Shown: positions 44,711-52,919, counted from the first letter of the stretch. The stretch is 64,000 nt of DNA from Clostridia bacterium (GCA_017473435.1 JAFULG010000003.1:62001-126000); one strand, 5' to 3'. Numbers and translations: made by a program. Notes: a model not told the origin generated them from the letters alone.

Positions 44711-45181
44711 TTACATATCGAAGTCATCGAGCTTTACCCATGATGCTTCTTTTTTTGTAAAGGTTATTCCGCTTTCGTCATCACATCTTATTGTGATGCT
44801 TCCGTCGTCAAAGATTTCAAGCACGCCTGAAAACTCTCTTTTGCCCTCAACGGGTCTTATCATTTTCACTTTGATTTTTTCACCGATATTTGAAAGAAAA
44901 TGCTCGTCTCTTACAAGCTCTCTTTCAATTCCGGGCGAGCTTACTTCAAGGCAGTAAGCCTGTTCAATGGGGTCAGCTTCATCAAGAGGGCCGTTGATTG
45001 CATGGGTCATATCAACACAGTCGTCGATACTCACTCCGCCGTCCTTATCGATGAAAATGCGAAGATACCACTGAGAGCCTTCCTTAAGGAAACGAACATC
45101 CCACAAACGAAGACCCAATTCCTTCGCAACGGGCTCAGCAAGCTCCCAGACCGTTTTCACGGTATTTCCGCCTTTTGCCAT
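44711..45181 (-). CDS. rimP: Ribosome maturation factor RimP
   Basis: Needed for 30S assembly. 156 residues. LRLWDVRFLKEGSQWYLRIF, FIDKDGGVSIDDCVDMTHAI and the YCLEVSSPGIERELVRDEHF signature are all present. It is the first gene of the rimP-nusA-ylxR-ylxQ-infB-rbfA-nrnA-truB-ribF operon. Confidence 0.95.
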   Translation of the reverse strand: MAKGGNTVKTVWELAEPVAKELGLRLWDVRFLKEGSQWYLRIFIDKDGGVSIDDCVDMTHAINGPLDEADPIEQAYCLEVSSPGIERELVRDEHFLSNIGEKIKVKMIRPVEGKREFSGVLEIFDDGSITIRCDDESGITFTKKEASWVKLDDFDM

Positions 45182-45228
45182 AAAACCACTCCTTTTAAAA
45201 TATTCAGTTGTAAATTTGCAATAAAGAA

Positions 45229-45257
45229 GAGTGGGCTTCTTTCCGAAAAGCCCACTC
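45229..45257 (-). promoter_or_regulatory. Leader hairpin before rimP
   Basis: AGAGTGGGCTT and AAGCCCACTCT form a perfect 11-bp stem in the ~90-nt leader between the promoter start (about 45270) and rimP. Only TTC follows, so it is not a clear terminator. It might stabilise the mRNA, regulate entry, or be an attenuator remnant. Confidence 0.45.
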
Positions 45258-45276
45258 TACCATAGAGATCAACCGT

Positions 45277-45305
45277 ATTATAACACTATTTTGCTGATTT
45301 ATCAA
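45277..45305 (-). promoter_or_regulatory. Promoter of the rimP-nusA-infB operon
   Basis: Minus strand TTGATA (45305-45300), 17 bases, TATAAT (45282-45277). It starts just after the stop of the DUF4434 gene. Confidence 0.8.
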
Positions 45306-45326
45306 TAGTTTTTTGAAAGTTTTTCA

Positions 45327-46682
45327 TCAGACCCTTGCTTTCTCTGAGCAGTTACCTGCCGCGTCAAACGCAGTTACGGTATAAGTGTCCTTCATTCTGC
45401 CTTTTTCATCAGCACAGACAAGCTCGCCACCTGCAAAGGTTTCAACTCTCATAAGGAATTTACCGTTCTTTTCAATTCTGTAGTATGCCACGCCGAAATT
45501 ATCTTCCGCTTCATCCCAGGTAAGCTCAATTCCGTTTTCTGTTTCCGACTTTACAAGTCCGTTCACTTTTCCTGGAGCCTCGGATTCAAGAACATAGTCA
45601 TTTTCAAGGTAATCCTTGTAGGTATCCATAAACATACTGCTTGCAAACTTAAGGCTGTAATAATGGTTAAATGAAAAGGTAATAATATTTTCCGCATAAG
45701 CAGAGGCAATATCCATCTGTCTTACAAGCCTGTCAAAGGTAGCGGGAACATAAACCGTGTTTTCTGTAGCAGAGGGACCTGTAATACCGTCAGTAAGAGT
45801 GTCAGGGGTTGCTGTTGTAAAGCACTCTACATTAGCCCAGAGCTTCACATCCGCATCACAGGTTTTTATGGCCTGAGCATAATTAGCCCATACCCTCTTA
45901 AGATCCTTTTCCTTGATCCAGCCTGCTCCTACAGCATCCTGAGGGCAGTAAATATCACCGTCTCTGAAGTCAGTATATTCAAAAAAGCTGACAATCTGAG
46001 CAAGAGAAAGCATCGGACCGCCTGAAAGATAATTTGAATAAAACGGACTTAAAAGCAGAGGAAGGGAAGGATCTGTTTCGGTGAGCTTTCCGAGAATCCC
46101 GTTAATTCCGTCAGCAAGACGCTTAACCCCGATTATATTAAGCAGGTTATTGCTGATTTCGGGCACAAAATACCAACCGAAGAAGGTATCCTCATAGCCA
46201 TCATAATAATCAGCGTAAATTTCCTGTGCCATTTTCTGACTCGTCACACAAACCTCGGCATACTGATCTGTAAGAGCCGTCTCCGTCCAGAAATCATCAA
46301 ACATCGCAAGGGGAACAAAAAGTTTTATCCCTGCTTTTTTACAATGGTAAAGAGCTTTTGCAAGCACATCGTTTTCGCTTCTGTAAGCGTTTTCAAATTC
46401 AGGAAGCTTACTGTCATAGTAAATATTCCATTCTCCGCCGCTCTTTTCCGATGACTTGGTTGCAAGATCCTGAACAATAAGATATTCAAGACCGCATTCC
46501 TTCATGTACTGCATTTCGCTTTCCCATTGTTCGTCGTCCCAACTGCTGCTTGCCCAGGACTGAATGAAGCTGCCTGTAAAAGCAGGCTCACATTTCTTTT
46601 CCGACGGAACAGCGAAGCCCGAAAAAGCTACTGTAAGAAAAGCAACAAATGCACTTATAATTTTTTTAACGAGAACAAACAT
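45327..46682 (-). CDS. Secreted DUF4434 (TIM-barrel) protein with a fibronectin-III-like domain
   Basis: 451 residues. Signal peptide MFVLVKKIISAFVAFLTVAF, then cleavage near SGFAVPS. The main domain (about 32-360) starts FTGSFIQSWASSSWDDEQWE and YLIVQDLATKSSE, matching the DUF4434 glycosidase-like barrel as I know it. The C-terminal ~85 residues (PGKVNGLVKSETENGIELTW to TVTAFDAAGNCSEKARV) look like a fibronectin type III fold. A role on extracellular sugars is inferred; catalytic residues are not established. It lies between rlmH and the rimP promoter. Confidence 0.65.
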   Translation of the reverse strand: MFVLVKKIISAFVAFLTVAFSGFAVPSEKKCEPAFTGSFIQSWASSSWDDEQWESEMQYMKECGLEYLIVQDLATKSSEKSGGEWNIYYDSKLPEFENAYRSENDVLAKALYHCKKAGIKLFVPLAMFDDFWTETALTDQYAEVCVTSQKMAQEIYADYYDGYEDTFFGWYFVPEISNNLLNIIGVKRLADGINGILGKLTETDPSLPLLLSPFYSNYLSGGPMLSLAQIVSFFEYTDFRDGDIYCPQDAVGAGWIKEKDLKRVWANYAQAIKTCDADVKLWANVECFTTATPDTLTDGITGPSATENTVYVPATFDRLVRQMDIASAYAENIITFSFNHYYSLKFASSMFMDTYKDYLENDYVLESEAPGKVNGLVKSETENGIELTWDEAEDNFGVAYYRIEKNGKFLMRVETFAGGELVCADEKGRMKDTYTVTAFDAAGNCSEKARV

Positions 46683-46705
46683 AACCGTTTCCTCCTTTTA
46701 TGCTA

Positions 46706-47188
46706 TTACTTATGGTACCTTGTACCCATAGAAATCTGTGAGGCTCTGTAAAGCTGCTCAAGAAGCATAATCCTCGCAAGCTGATGAGGGAAGGTCATTC
46801 TGCTCATTGAAAGCTTGTACTTGCTTTTCATTTTGACCTCATCGGAAAGCCCGAAAGATCCTCCGATAATAAACACCGCATTGCTCACTCCGGAAAGAGC
46901 AAGGTTGTCAAGCTCTGCAGAAAGCTCCTCACTGCTTCTCTGCTTACCCTCAATGCACATTGCAAACACCGCCGAGCCCTTAGGGATTTTTTCAATTATT
47001 TTTTTGCCCTCTGCATCAAGAGCCCTGTCAATTTCCTTCTGAGAAGGATTTTCCGAAAGCTTTTCAGCAGGTATTTCCGTTACCGTAAGCTTACATATCG
47101 TCTGCATCCTTTTAAGGTACTCCGCCGAAGCATCACGCAGATATTGTTCTTTAAGCTTTCCTATACAGATAATATTAAGGTTTACCAT
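46706..47188 (-). CDS. rlmH: 23S rRNA (pseudouridine1915-N3)-methyltransferase
   Basis: SPOUT-fold enzyme that methylates helix 69 pseudouridine 1915. 160 residues. LNIICIGKLKEQYLRDASAE at the start; the knot region has FIIGGSFGLSDEV and MTFPHQLARIMLLEQLYRAS; it ends GTRYHK. The AGGGAGG site precedes the ATG. Between the walJ-like gene and DUF4434. Confidence 0.96.
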   Translation of the reverse strand: MVNLNIICIGKLKEQYLRDASAEYLKRMQTICKLTVTEIPAEKLSENPSQKEIDRALDAEGKKIIEKIPKGSAVFAMCIEGKQRSSEELSAELDNLALSGVSNAVFIIGGSFGLSDEVKMKSKYKLSMSRMTFPHQLARIMLLEQLYRASQISMGTRYHK

Positions 47189-47210
47189 AAGCCCTCCCTA
47201 CCGAACACGA

Positions 47211-47999
47211 CTAAAAGCGTATAATTCCTTCATCGTTTTCCTTTTTGTTGACCTGAAGAATACAGTCTCTTCCGTTAACTGCTCCGATTTCACAAAGAGC
47301 CGCAAGGCTTGTCTGAAAGGCAAGATCAGGAAAATTATTTTCATCACTGAGATGACCGAGAAAAACTCTGCTCGTACCCTTCTGCACAAGCTCCTTTACA
47401 AATTCGGCACAGGCATCGTTTGAAAGATGTCCTCTGTCGGAAAGTATACGACGCTTAAGATAATAAGGATAGGGGCCGTTCTGGAGCATCCCCACATCGT
47501 GATTGGATTCAAGCATAACAAGACTGCACCCGATAATATTTTCACGCATTTCATCTGTAATGCATCCTGTGTCTGTTGCAATCGCCGCCTTCTGTCCGTC
47601 AGAAAAGGTTATCTGATAGCCGCAGCTATCCACACTGTCGTGAGGTGTAGTGAAAGGCTTTACAAAAATATCACCAAGATCAAGACCTTTTTCGTCAAGC
47701 ACCGCATAAGGAAATTTAGCTGTAACCTGACCGCCCTCCTCAAGCATTTTCAGCGTGCCCGCCGAGGCGAAAACGGGTATATTAAAGGTTGAGGCAAGAA
47801 TACGCATACCCTTGATATGATCACTGTGCTCATGAGTAATAAATATACCGGAAAGCCGCGACGGGTCAAGCTCTCTTGAAATAAGAGCCTCCTTGAGCTT
47901 CTTTGCACTCACTCCCGCATCTATGAGAATCCCCGTTTTAGCCGACCCGATAAAGGTGGCATTGCCTGACGAGGATGAAAAAAGTGAACAGAAACGCAA
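47211..47999 (-). CDS. walJ: MBL-fold metallohydrolase, WalJ/YycJ-like
   Basis: About 262 residues if the TTG at 47999 is the start (RFCSLFSSSSGNATFIGSA), which puts the first residues where YycJ proteins begin and places GGAGGT eight bases upstream. The longer frame with an ATG at 48068 adds 23 residues without a site. Metal motif THEHSDHIKG (HxHxDH), then the VMLESNHDVGM and LGHLSDENN histidines. WalJ homologues help coordinate cell division with DNA replication in B. subtilis; walRK is not in this window. Confidence 0.82.
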   Translation of the reverse strand: MRFCSLFSSSSGNATFIGSAKTGILIDAGVSAKKLKEALISRELDPSRLSGIFITHEHSDHIKGMRILASTFNIPVFASAGTLKMLEEGGQVTAKFPYAVLDEKGLDLGDIFVKPFTTPHDSVDSCGYQITFSDGQKAAIATDTGCITDEMRENIIGCSLVMLESNHDVGMLQNGPYPYYLKRRILSDRGHLSNDACAEFVKELVQKGTSRVFLGHLSDENNFPDLAFQTSLAALCEIGAVNGRDCILQVNKKENDEGIIRF

Positions 48000-48168
48000 T
48001 TTTATGTACCTCCGAAAATATTGAACTGCTTTCACAAAAGCCTGCTCCTGATTAAGTGCAAAGTTCAAAATACAAATAATTATAATTTATTCTTTTACAG
48101 TTGAGGGAAGCTACCTGAAGCTATGCAAAAATCTCTCACCGCAATTTTGCGTTTTGCATTTTAAAAAT

Positions 48169-48190
48169 AGCTGCCGAAAAAACGGCAGCT
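48169..48190 (-). terminator. Terminator of murA
   Basis: AGCTGCCG, a six-base loop, CGGCAGCT; the minus strand continues ATTTTTAAAA. It lies 12 bases past the murA stop codon. Confidence 0.8.
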
Positions 48191-48201
48191 GTTTTATAAT
48201 T

Positions 48202-49491
48202 TTAGCCTGCACTTCCGACTTTTTCGCTGTCGGGAGTAATAGTTTTACGGTAAATATCGGCTCCAACATTGCGGAGCTTTTCAACATAATCCTCATAACC
48301 GCGGTCAATATAGATTATATCCTCAATTTCCGTCTTGCCTCTTGCAATAAGACCGGCAATAATCATAGCCGCACCTGCACGAAGGTCGTCAGCTCTTACA
48401 GGAGCTCCCGTGAGCTCAGGCACACCCTGGAAAACAGCAATTGTGCCGTCAACCTGAACATTAGCGCCCATTCTTATAAGTTGGTCAATATACTTAAAGC
48501 GGTTATCCCACACACTTTCAGAAACAATACTGGTTCCGTTGGCAACGGAAAGAAGCACAGCCATCTGAGGCTGCATATCCGTGGGGAAGCCGGGGTGAGG
48601 CATTGTTTTCACATTGCACTTTCTGAACTTGCCGTCAGAAACAATACGCACAGCCTCATCGTACTCCGTAACGCTTACACCACATTCAAGAAGCTTTGCA
48701 GTAATAGATTCAAGGTGTTTGGGAATAACATTCTTGACAAGCACATCGCCGCCCGTTGCGGCAGCCGCTACCATATAAGTACCTGCCTCAATCTGGTCGG
48801 GAATAATAGAATAAGTACAACCGTGAAGATTCTGCACACCGTGAATTTTGATTACGTCTGTACCGGCACCTCTTACATCGGCACCCATTGCATTAAGGAA
48901 GTTTGCAAGGTCAACAATGTGAGGCTCCTTTGCTGCGTGCTCGATAATCGTAAGTCCTCTTGCCTTTACCGCGGCAAGCATAATATTGATTGTTGCACCT
49001 ACAGAAACCTTATCCATATAGATAGCGCTGCCTGTAAGGTGGTCAGCCTTTGCATTGATCATAGCATTTTCAACGGTAACGTTTGCACCGAGAAGCTCAA
49101 AACCTCTTATATGAAGGTCGATAGGTCTTACACCGAAATTGCATCCGCCGGGAAGTGCAACCTTGGCTCTTGAATATCTGCCGAGAAGAGCACCGATGAG
49201 ATAATATGAAGCACGCAGCTGCTTTGTCATCTCATGGGGGATGATATATGAGTTTACGGTTTTTGTATTGATTTCAACTGTATGCTTATTGATAATCTTT
49301 ACCTGTGCACCCATCTGGGTGAGAATTTTAAACATACAGGTAACGTCACTTATGTTGGGAAGGTTTTCAATTCTGCAAACATCCTGTGCAAGGAGAGTTG
49401 CAGGAATAATTGCAACAGCAGCATTTTTAGCGCCGCTTATTTCTATTTCACCGGACAGTCTGTTGCCGCCGTGGATAACCAGCTTTTCCAA
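48202..49491 (-). CDS. murA: UDP-N-acetylglucosamine 1-carboxyvinyltransferase
   Basis: First committed step of peptidoglycan synthesis (enolpyruvyl transfer to UDP-GlcNAc). 429 residues. MEKLVIHGGNRLSGEIEISG and AKNAAVAIIPATLLA at the start. The active-site loop reads LPGGCNFGVRPIDLHIRGFE and keeps the Cys that fosfomycin attacks, so the enzyme should be sensitive. C-terminal DDLRAGAAMIIAGLIARG. Monocistronic with a terminator. The minus-strand leader is ~130 nt. Confidence 0.97.
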   Translation of the reverse strand: MEKLVIHGGNRLSGEIEISGAKNAAVAIIPATLLAQDVCRIENLPNISDVTCMFKILTQMGAQVKIINKHTVEINTKTVNSYIIPHEMTKQLRASYYLIGALLGRYSRAKVALPGGCNFGVRPIDLHIRGFELLGANVTVENAMINAKADHLTGSAIYMDKVSVGATINIMLAAVKARGLTIIEHAAKEPHIVDLANFLNAMGADVRGAGTDVIKIHGVQNLHGCTYSIIPDQIEAGTYMVAAAATGGDVLVKNVIPKHLESITAKLLECGVSVTEYDEAVRIVSDGKFRKCNVKTMPHPGFPTDMQPQMAVLLSVANGTSIVSESVWDNRFKYIDQLIRMGANVQVDGTIAVFQGVPELTGAPVRADDLRAGAAMIIAGLIARGKTEIEDIIYIDRGYEDYVEKLRNVGADIYRKTITPDSEKVGSAG

Positions 49492-49903
49492 AATTAAATC
49501 TCCTCTTTCATTTTTTCTTCAGAAAACATCCGTTTCCTGTTCACAGGCCCGGGGCCCGAGTATATATCCAGGGACAAGGCGGTACAAAAACAAGGGATTA
49601 AGAGTAAAAAATCCGCCAAGTCAACTAAGGTCGCTATTCAACTGCTGTATTATACCACCAAAAATCAAAAAAGAAAAGACATTTTCACGCATTTTGTTCA
49701 ATATATACTAAATATTCCTTGTCTTTTTGTTTTTTTAGTTGTAAAACCAAGTAAAAATGCCTTATGTATGCCTTGATTTTAGTTTTTCACAAAAGTGTTT
49801 ATAAACAACTGTCAATTTTTTAAACACAAAAACAAAAGAATGTTGAAAAGCCTTTTCTTTTTTGATATAATCAATCCGTAATTAAAAACGAGGAGAAATT
49901 TTT
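49492..49903. other. murA/LUD divergent upstream region
   Basis: No gene seen. On the minus strand a TATAAT (about 49650-49655) could start murA with a weak -35, giving a leader of ~150 nt. GGCCCGGGGCC (49547-49557) is a perfect 11-base palindrome in that leader. The right part (49690-49840) is AT-rich, with the LUD promoter at its end. Confidence 0.4.
49843..49871 (+). promoter_or_regulatory. Promoter for the LUD protein gene
   Basis: TTGAAA (49843-49848), 17 bases, TATAAT (49866-49871). The start codon follows ~32 bases later with GAGGAG before it. Confidence 0.75.
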
Positions 49904-50539
49904 ATGGATAACTTAAAAAAAGCTAGAGAAAATCAGGCAAAATCAATTATAAAAAATATCGAAAAACGCAATATGACAGCCTACTACTGCGAAAGCAAGG
50001 AAGCCTGCTGTGAAAAGGTGCTTGAAATAATCGGAAACGGCAAAAGCGTAAGCTGGGGCGGCACAATGAGCTCAAAAGAGTGCGGCATCCCTGAGGCACT
50101 TAAGGCTAACCCGGACTGCACCGTTTTTGACAGAGCTGACTGGCCTGCCGATAAGCTTAACGAATTCTACAAAACCGCATTTTTCTGCGATTATTTCATT
50201 ATGGGAACAAACGCTATCACTCTTGACGGTGAGCTTGTGAACATTGACGGCTTCGGCAACCGCCTTGCAAGCCTCATTTTCGGACCCGAACACGTAATTG
50301 TGATTGCAGGTATGAACAAGGTTGCAACAGACGTCCCCGAAGCTCTTCACAGAGTAAGAAACATCGCTTCACCTCCTAACACGGTACGCCTGGGCAAAAA
50401 CACTCCCTGCGCCGCCGACGGCAGATGCCATGACTGCTACAGTCCCGACTGCATCTGCAATCAGGTTGTTATCACAAGAAGAAGCAGAGCAAAAGACAGA
50501 ATTATTGTTCTGCTTGTTAATGATAATCTGGGATTTTAA
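49904..50539 (+). CDS. LUD-domain (lactate-utilisation type) protein
   Basis: 211 residues. MDNLKKARENQAKSIIKNIE, then SVSWGGTMSSKECGIPEAL, DYFIMGTNAITLDGELVNID and VIVIAGMNKVATDVPEALHR match the LUD/DUF162 fold. The C-terminus has a cysteine cluster (CAADGRCHDCYSPDCICNQV) that could bind metal. Related LutC-type proteins act in lactate oxidation, but no lutA/lutB is adjacent, so the role is not assigned. Confidence 0.82.
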   Translation: MDNLKKARENQAKSIIKNIEKRNMTAYYCESKEACCEKVLEIIGNGKSVSWGGTMSSKECGIPEALKANPDCTVFDRADWPADKLNEFYKTAFFCDYFIMGTNAITLDGELVNIDGFGNRLASLIFGPEHVIVIAGMNKVATDVPEALHRVRNIASPPNTVRLGKNTPCAADGRCHDCYSPDCICNQVVITRRSRAKDRIIVLLVNDNLGF

Positions 50540-50572
50540 AAAAGCAGTAGATAACGAGTAGCAAGCAGAAAG

Positions 50573-50587
50573 GGCACCCTTCGGGTG
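50573..50587. other. Hairpin between the LUD gene and rarA
   Basis: GCACCC-TTC-GGGTGC forms a stable small hairpin, about 35 bases after the LUD stop codon. No T run follows. It may mark an mRNA end formed by other means, or a processing site; the 85-base gap holds no clear promoter for rarA. Confidence 0.35.
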
Positions 50588-50624
50588 CTGTATACAATCA
50601 TAATCAGAATTGAAAGGTGACACA

Positions 50625-51899
50625 ATGAAAGCACCACTTGCAGACAGAATAAGACCGCTTACGATTGATGATATGGTAGGTCAGCAACACCTGCTCGGCG
50701 AAGGTAAAGCGCTTCGCAATATAATCGAATCGGGCGAGCTTCCGAATCTTATATTTTACGGACCCTCGGGCATAGGCAAAACAACCCTTGCTTCGATTAT
50801 CGCCCGTAAAACAAACCGAAAGCTTCACAAGCTCAACGGCACAAGCGCCGGCACCGCGGATATCCGCGCAATAGTAAATGAGCTTGACACCCTTGCCGCA
50901 CCCAACGGCATACTGCTTTATCTTGATGAGATTCAGTACTTCAACAAAAAGCAACAGCAGACTCTCCTTGATTATATCGAAAGAGGAGAAATCACTCTCA
51001 TTGCCTCCACAACAGAAAACCCTTACTTTTACATACACGGGGCAATCCTTAGCCGTAGCACGGTTTTCGAATTCAAGAGCGTTACACCCGAGGATATTAT
51101 CCCTGCGGTAAACAGAGCCTTCAACTTCCTTGAAAAGGAAAAGGGCGTAATAATCAATGCCGATGACAGGACTATGCTTCACATTGCACGCTCCTGCGGC
51201 GGCGATGTAAGAAAGGCAATGAACAGCGCTGAGCTTTGTGTTCTGAGCACTCTCCCTGACGAAAAGGGTGAAATCAACATCACCTTTGAAACCGCCGATG
51301 AGCTGACACAGAAAAGCGCTATGAAATATGACCGCGAGGGTGACGAGCACTACGACATACTTTCCGCCTTTCAGAAGAGTATGCGCGGCTCCGACGCCGA
51401 CGCAGCTCTTCACTACCTTGCAAGGCTCCTTGAAGCAGGCGACCTACCGAGCGCAACAAGGCGCCTACTTGTCTGTGCAAACGAGGATGTGGGTCTTGCC
51501 TATCCCATGATTATACCCATTGTCAAAGCAGCGGTTGATACTGCGCTTATGGTAGGACTCCCCGAGGCAAGGATTCCCCTTGCAAATGCCGTTGTGCTTG
51601 TATGCAACAGCCCCAAGTCAAATTCCGCCTACCTTGCCTATGATATGGCGGCGGCAGACATAAGAAGCGGCAACTCGGGACCTATCCCCCGTCAGCTTCA
51701 GAACAAGCATTTTGACGGTGAGGACAATCAGAACAAGGGGCAGTTTTACAAGTACCCTCACGATTATCCGAATCATTGGACAGCACAGCAATATCTGCCC
51801 GATAAGATTAAGAACAGGACTTATTATGTTCACGGAGAGAATAAGACCGAGCAGGCGGCAAAGGAATATTGGGAGAAGGTGAAGCACGATTTCAAATAG
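50625..51899 (+). CDS. rarA: Replication-associated recombination ATPase RarA/MgsA
   Basis: AAA+ ATPase of the clamp-loader family that acts at stalled forks. About 424 residues from the ATG at 50625, after AAAGGTGA. LADRIRPLTIDDMVGQQHLL at the start; Walker A GPSGIGKTTLA; Walker B LYLDEIQYF; sensor ASTTENPYF; ARSCGGDVRKAMNSAE; and the C-terminal NSAYLAYDMAAADIR and PIPRQLQNKHFDGE. The last codons and TAG stop sit in the first hairpin of the array that follows (loop CAAATAG). Confidence 0.94.
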   Translation: MKAPLADRIRPLTIDDMVGQQHLLGEGKALRNIIESGELPNLIFYGPSGIGKTTLASIIARKTNRKLHKLNGTSAGTADIRAIVNELDTLAAPNGILLYLDEIQYFNKKQQQTLLDYIERGEITLIASTTENPYFYIHGAILSRSTVFEFKSVTPEDIIPAVNRAFNFLEKEKGVIINADDRTMLHIARSCGGDVRKAMNSAELCVLSTLPDEKGEINITFETADELTQKSAMKYDREGDEHYDILSAFQKSMRGSDADAALHYLARLLEAGDLPSATRRLLVCANEDVGLAYPMIIPIVKAAVDTALMVGLPEARIPLANAVVLVCNSPKSNSAYLAYDMAAADIRSGNSGPIPRQLQNKHFDGEDNQNKGQFYKYPHDYPNHWTAQQYLPDKIKNRTYYVHGENKTEQAAKEYWEKVKHDFK

Positions 51900-52082
51900 A
51901 AATCGTGCTTCAATGAAATAAATCCCTAAGGGGATTTATGAAATATGCCTTACGGCATATGAAATAGCTACGCTATGAAATGCACTGCGGTGCATAGGGA
52001 TTTATTTTATTTCACATTTTGCCTATGGCAAAATATTTCATAATCCGTCAGGATTATTTCATATTGCGAAGCAATATTTCAT
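51881..52082 (+). repeat. Hairpin array 1, upstream of the four-helix-bundle gene
   Basis: Eight hairpins of different sequence: GAAGCACGATTT/AAATCGTGCTTC (51881-51911, spans the rarA stop), AAATCCC/GGGATTT (51920-51937), ATGCC/GGCAT (51945-51958), ATAGC/GCTAT (51964-51976), TGCAC/GTGCA (51981-51994), ATTTTGCC/GGCAAAAT (52016-52034), TAATCC/GGATTA (52041-52056) and ATATTGC/GCAATAT (52061-52077). Loops are 3-7 bases. The linker between hairpins is ATGAAAT in the left half and ATTTCAT (or TTTCAC) in the right half. A longer-range pairing (51916-51928 with 51995-52007, 13 bases) encloses hairpins 3-5. Thirty bases separate the array from the gene start, so it is probably transcribed. Confidence 0.8.
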
Positions 52083-52111
52083 TAAAACAACCTGACACAG
52101 GAGCTAAAACG

Positions 52112-52450
52112 ATGAAAGAAAACAAACTTGTAGATTTATCAATGGATTTCGCAGTAGACATTCTTATGTTGTGCGAAACTATAAAAGGACATTATTCTTC
52201 TACCAACCAACTTGAACGCTCGGCAACCTCAATCGGTGCAAACATTCATGAAGCTAACTATGCTCAAAGCAAAGCGGACTTCATCTCCAAATTGAAGATA
52301 TCATTAAAGGAATGTTACGAATCAGAATTTTGGTTAGAGCTTTTTATAAAAGCCGAATTGTCAGACAAAGAAAAACTGCACAATTTATTGGTTAAATGCG
52401 GAACAATCCGCCGTATACTCATTGCATCAATTAACACAGCAAGCAAATAA
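52112..52450 (+). CDS. Four-helix-bundle protein (S23/bIVS, TIGR02436-type), copy 1
   Basis: 112 residues from the ATG at 52112 (AGGAG upstream); the frame extends to 52019 only through the hairpin array. MKENKLVDLSMDFAVDILML, then ERSATSIGANIHEANYAQSK, DFISKLKISLKECYESEFWL and a last helix ending ILIASINTASK. The S-x-G-x-N-IxEA/HEA core with FxxKL is typical of the four-helix-bundle proteins encoded in 23S rRNA intervening sequences and of Avd accessory proteins. No rRNA or reverse transcriptase is nearby. Helices 1-4 are all predicted. A paralogue lies at 56641-56994, also behind a hairpin array. Confidence 0.85.
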   Translation: MKENKLVDLSMDFAVDILMLCETIKGHYSSTNQLERSATSIGANIHEANYAQSKADFISKLKISLKECYESEFWLELFIKAELSDKEKLHNLLVKCGTIRRILIASINTASK

Positions 52451-52463
52451 CAAACGTAAAAAA

Positions 52464-52497
52464 ATCAGGTGTTCTACCCAAAGGTAAAACACCTGAT
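52464..52497. terminator. Bidirectional terminator after the four-helix gene
   Basis: ATCAGGTGTT pairs with AACACCTGAT, with a further TACC/GGTA pairing inside. The minus strand then has TTTTTTTAC; the plus strand has CTTTTTT a few bases on. It separates copy 1 from the DUF4829 gene. Confidence 0.8.
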
Positions 52498-52505
52498 TAT
52501 CTTTT

Positions 52506-52919
52506 TTAAGCATATCCCCATGTAACGAGCTCCCATTGGCCGTCCTTTACTCTTGCAAGGTACCAATCCCAGGTATAAAGCCTGTTTGTGTTCCAGGCAC
52601 CGAAACGACTTTTCAAGGGACTTCGGAAAGCTGAATTGAAGACAATACACTCTTCATAATTCGCAGGCTCATTCAGGCTTCTGCAATAATCAAGCTCATC
52701 AGCATTGCTGAACTTCAATGAAAACAGAACACATCCTTCCATTTCCTCAACCTTTTCCATAACAACCTTCGCAGCCGAATCGATATCGTCTTTGGAATAC
52801 TCAGTACAGTTGTTATAATCAACCCTTACGCCCCCGGGATTACCAAAGATCCAATTAGCCGCTCCAACTGCAGAAATGCAAAGAACAAATACAAGTACAG
52901 CGATAATTGTTTTTTTCAT
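52506..52919 (-). CDS. Secreted/anchored DUF4829-like protein
   Basis: 137 residues. Signal-like start MKKTIIAVLVFVLCISAVGA. The rest has YSKDDIDSAAKVVMEKVEEM, LFSLKFSNADELDYCRSL and the ending TWDWYLARVKDGQWELVTWG, which fits the DUF4829 pattern as I recall it. Small extracytoplasmic domain of unknown role. Start ATG preceded by GAGTGAT only, a weak ribosome site. It converges on the four-helix gene. Confidence 0.6.
   Translation of the reverse strand: MKKTIIAVLVFVLCISAVGAANWIFGNPGGVRVDYNNCTEYSKDDIDSAAKVVMEKVEEMEGCVLFSLKFSNADELDYCRSLNEPANYEECIVFNSAFRSPLKSRFGAWNTNRLYTWDWYLARVKDGQWELVTWGYA

Noticed and set aside
48154-49173. 339-codon open frame on the plus strand opposite murA
   Set aside because: It lies wholly antisense to murA, whose protein matches a known family end to end. 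The translated sequence is Cys/His/Asn-rich and family-free, typical of antisense frames.
50604-51413. 269-codon minus-strand frame opposite rarA
   Set aside because: Fully antisense to rarA, with no ribosome site and no recognisable domain.
52112-52450. Four-helix protein considered as Avd of a diversity-generating retroelement
   Set aside because: No reverse transcriptase, template repeat or variable-repeat target gene is seen in the window.
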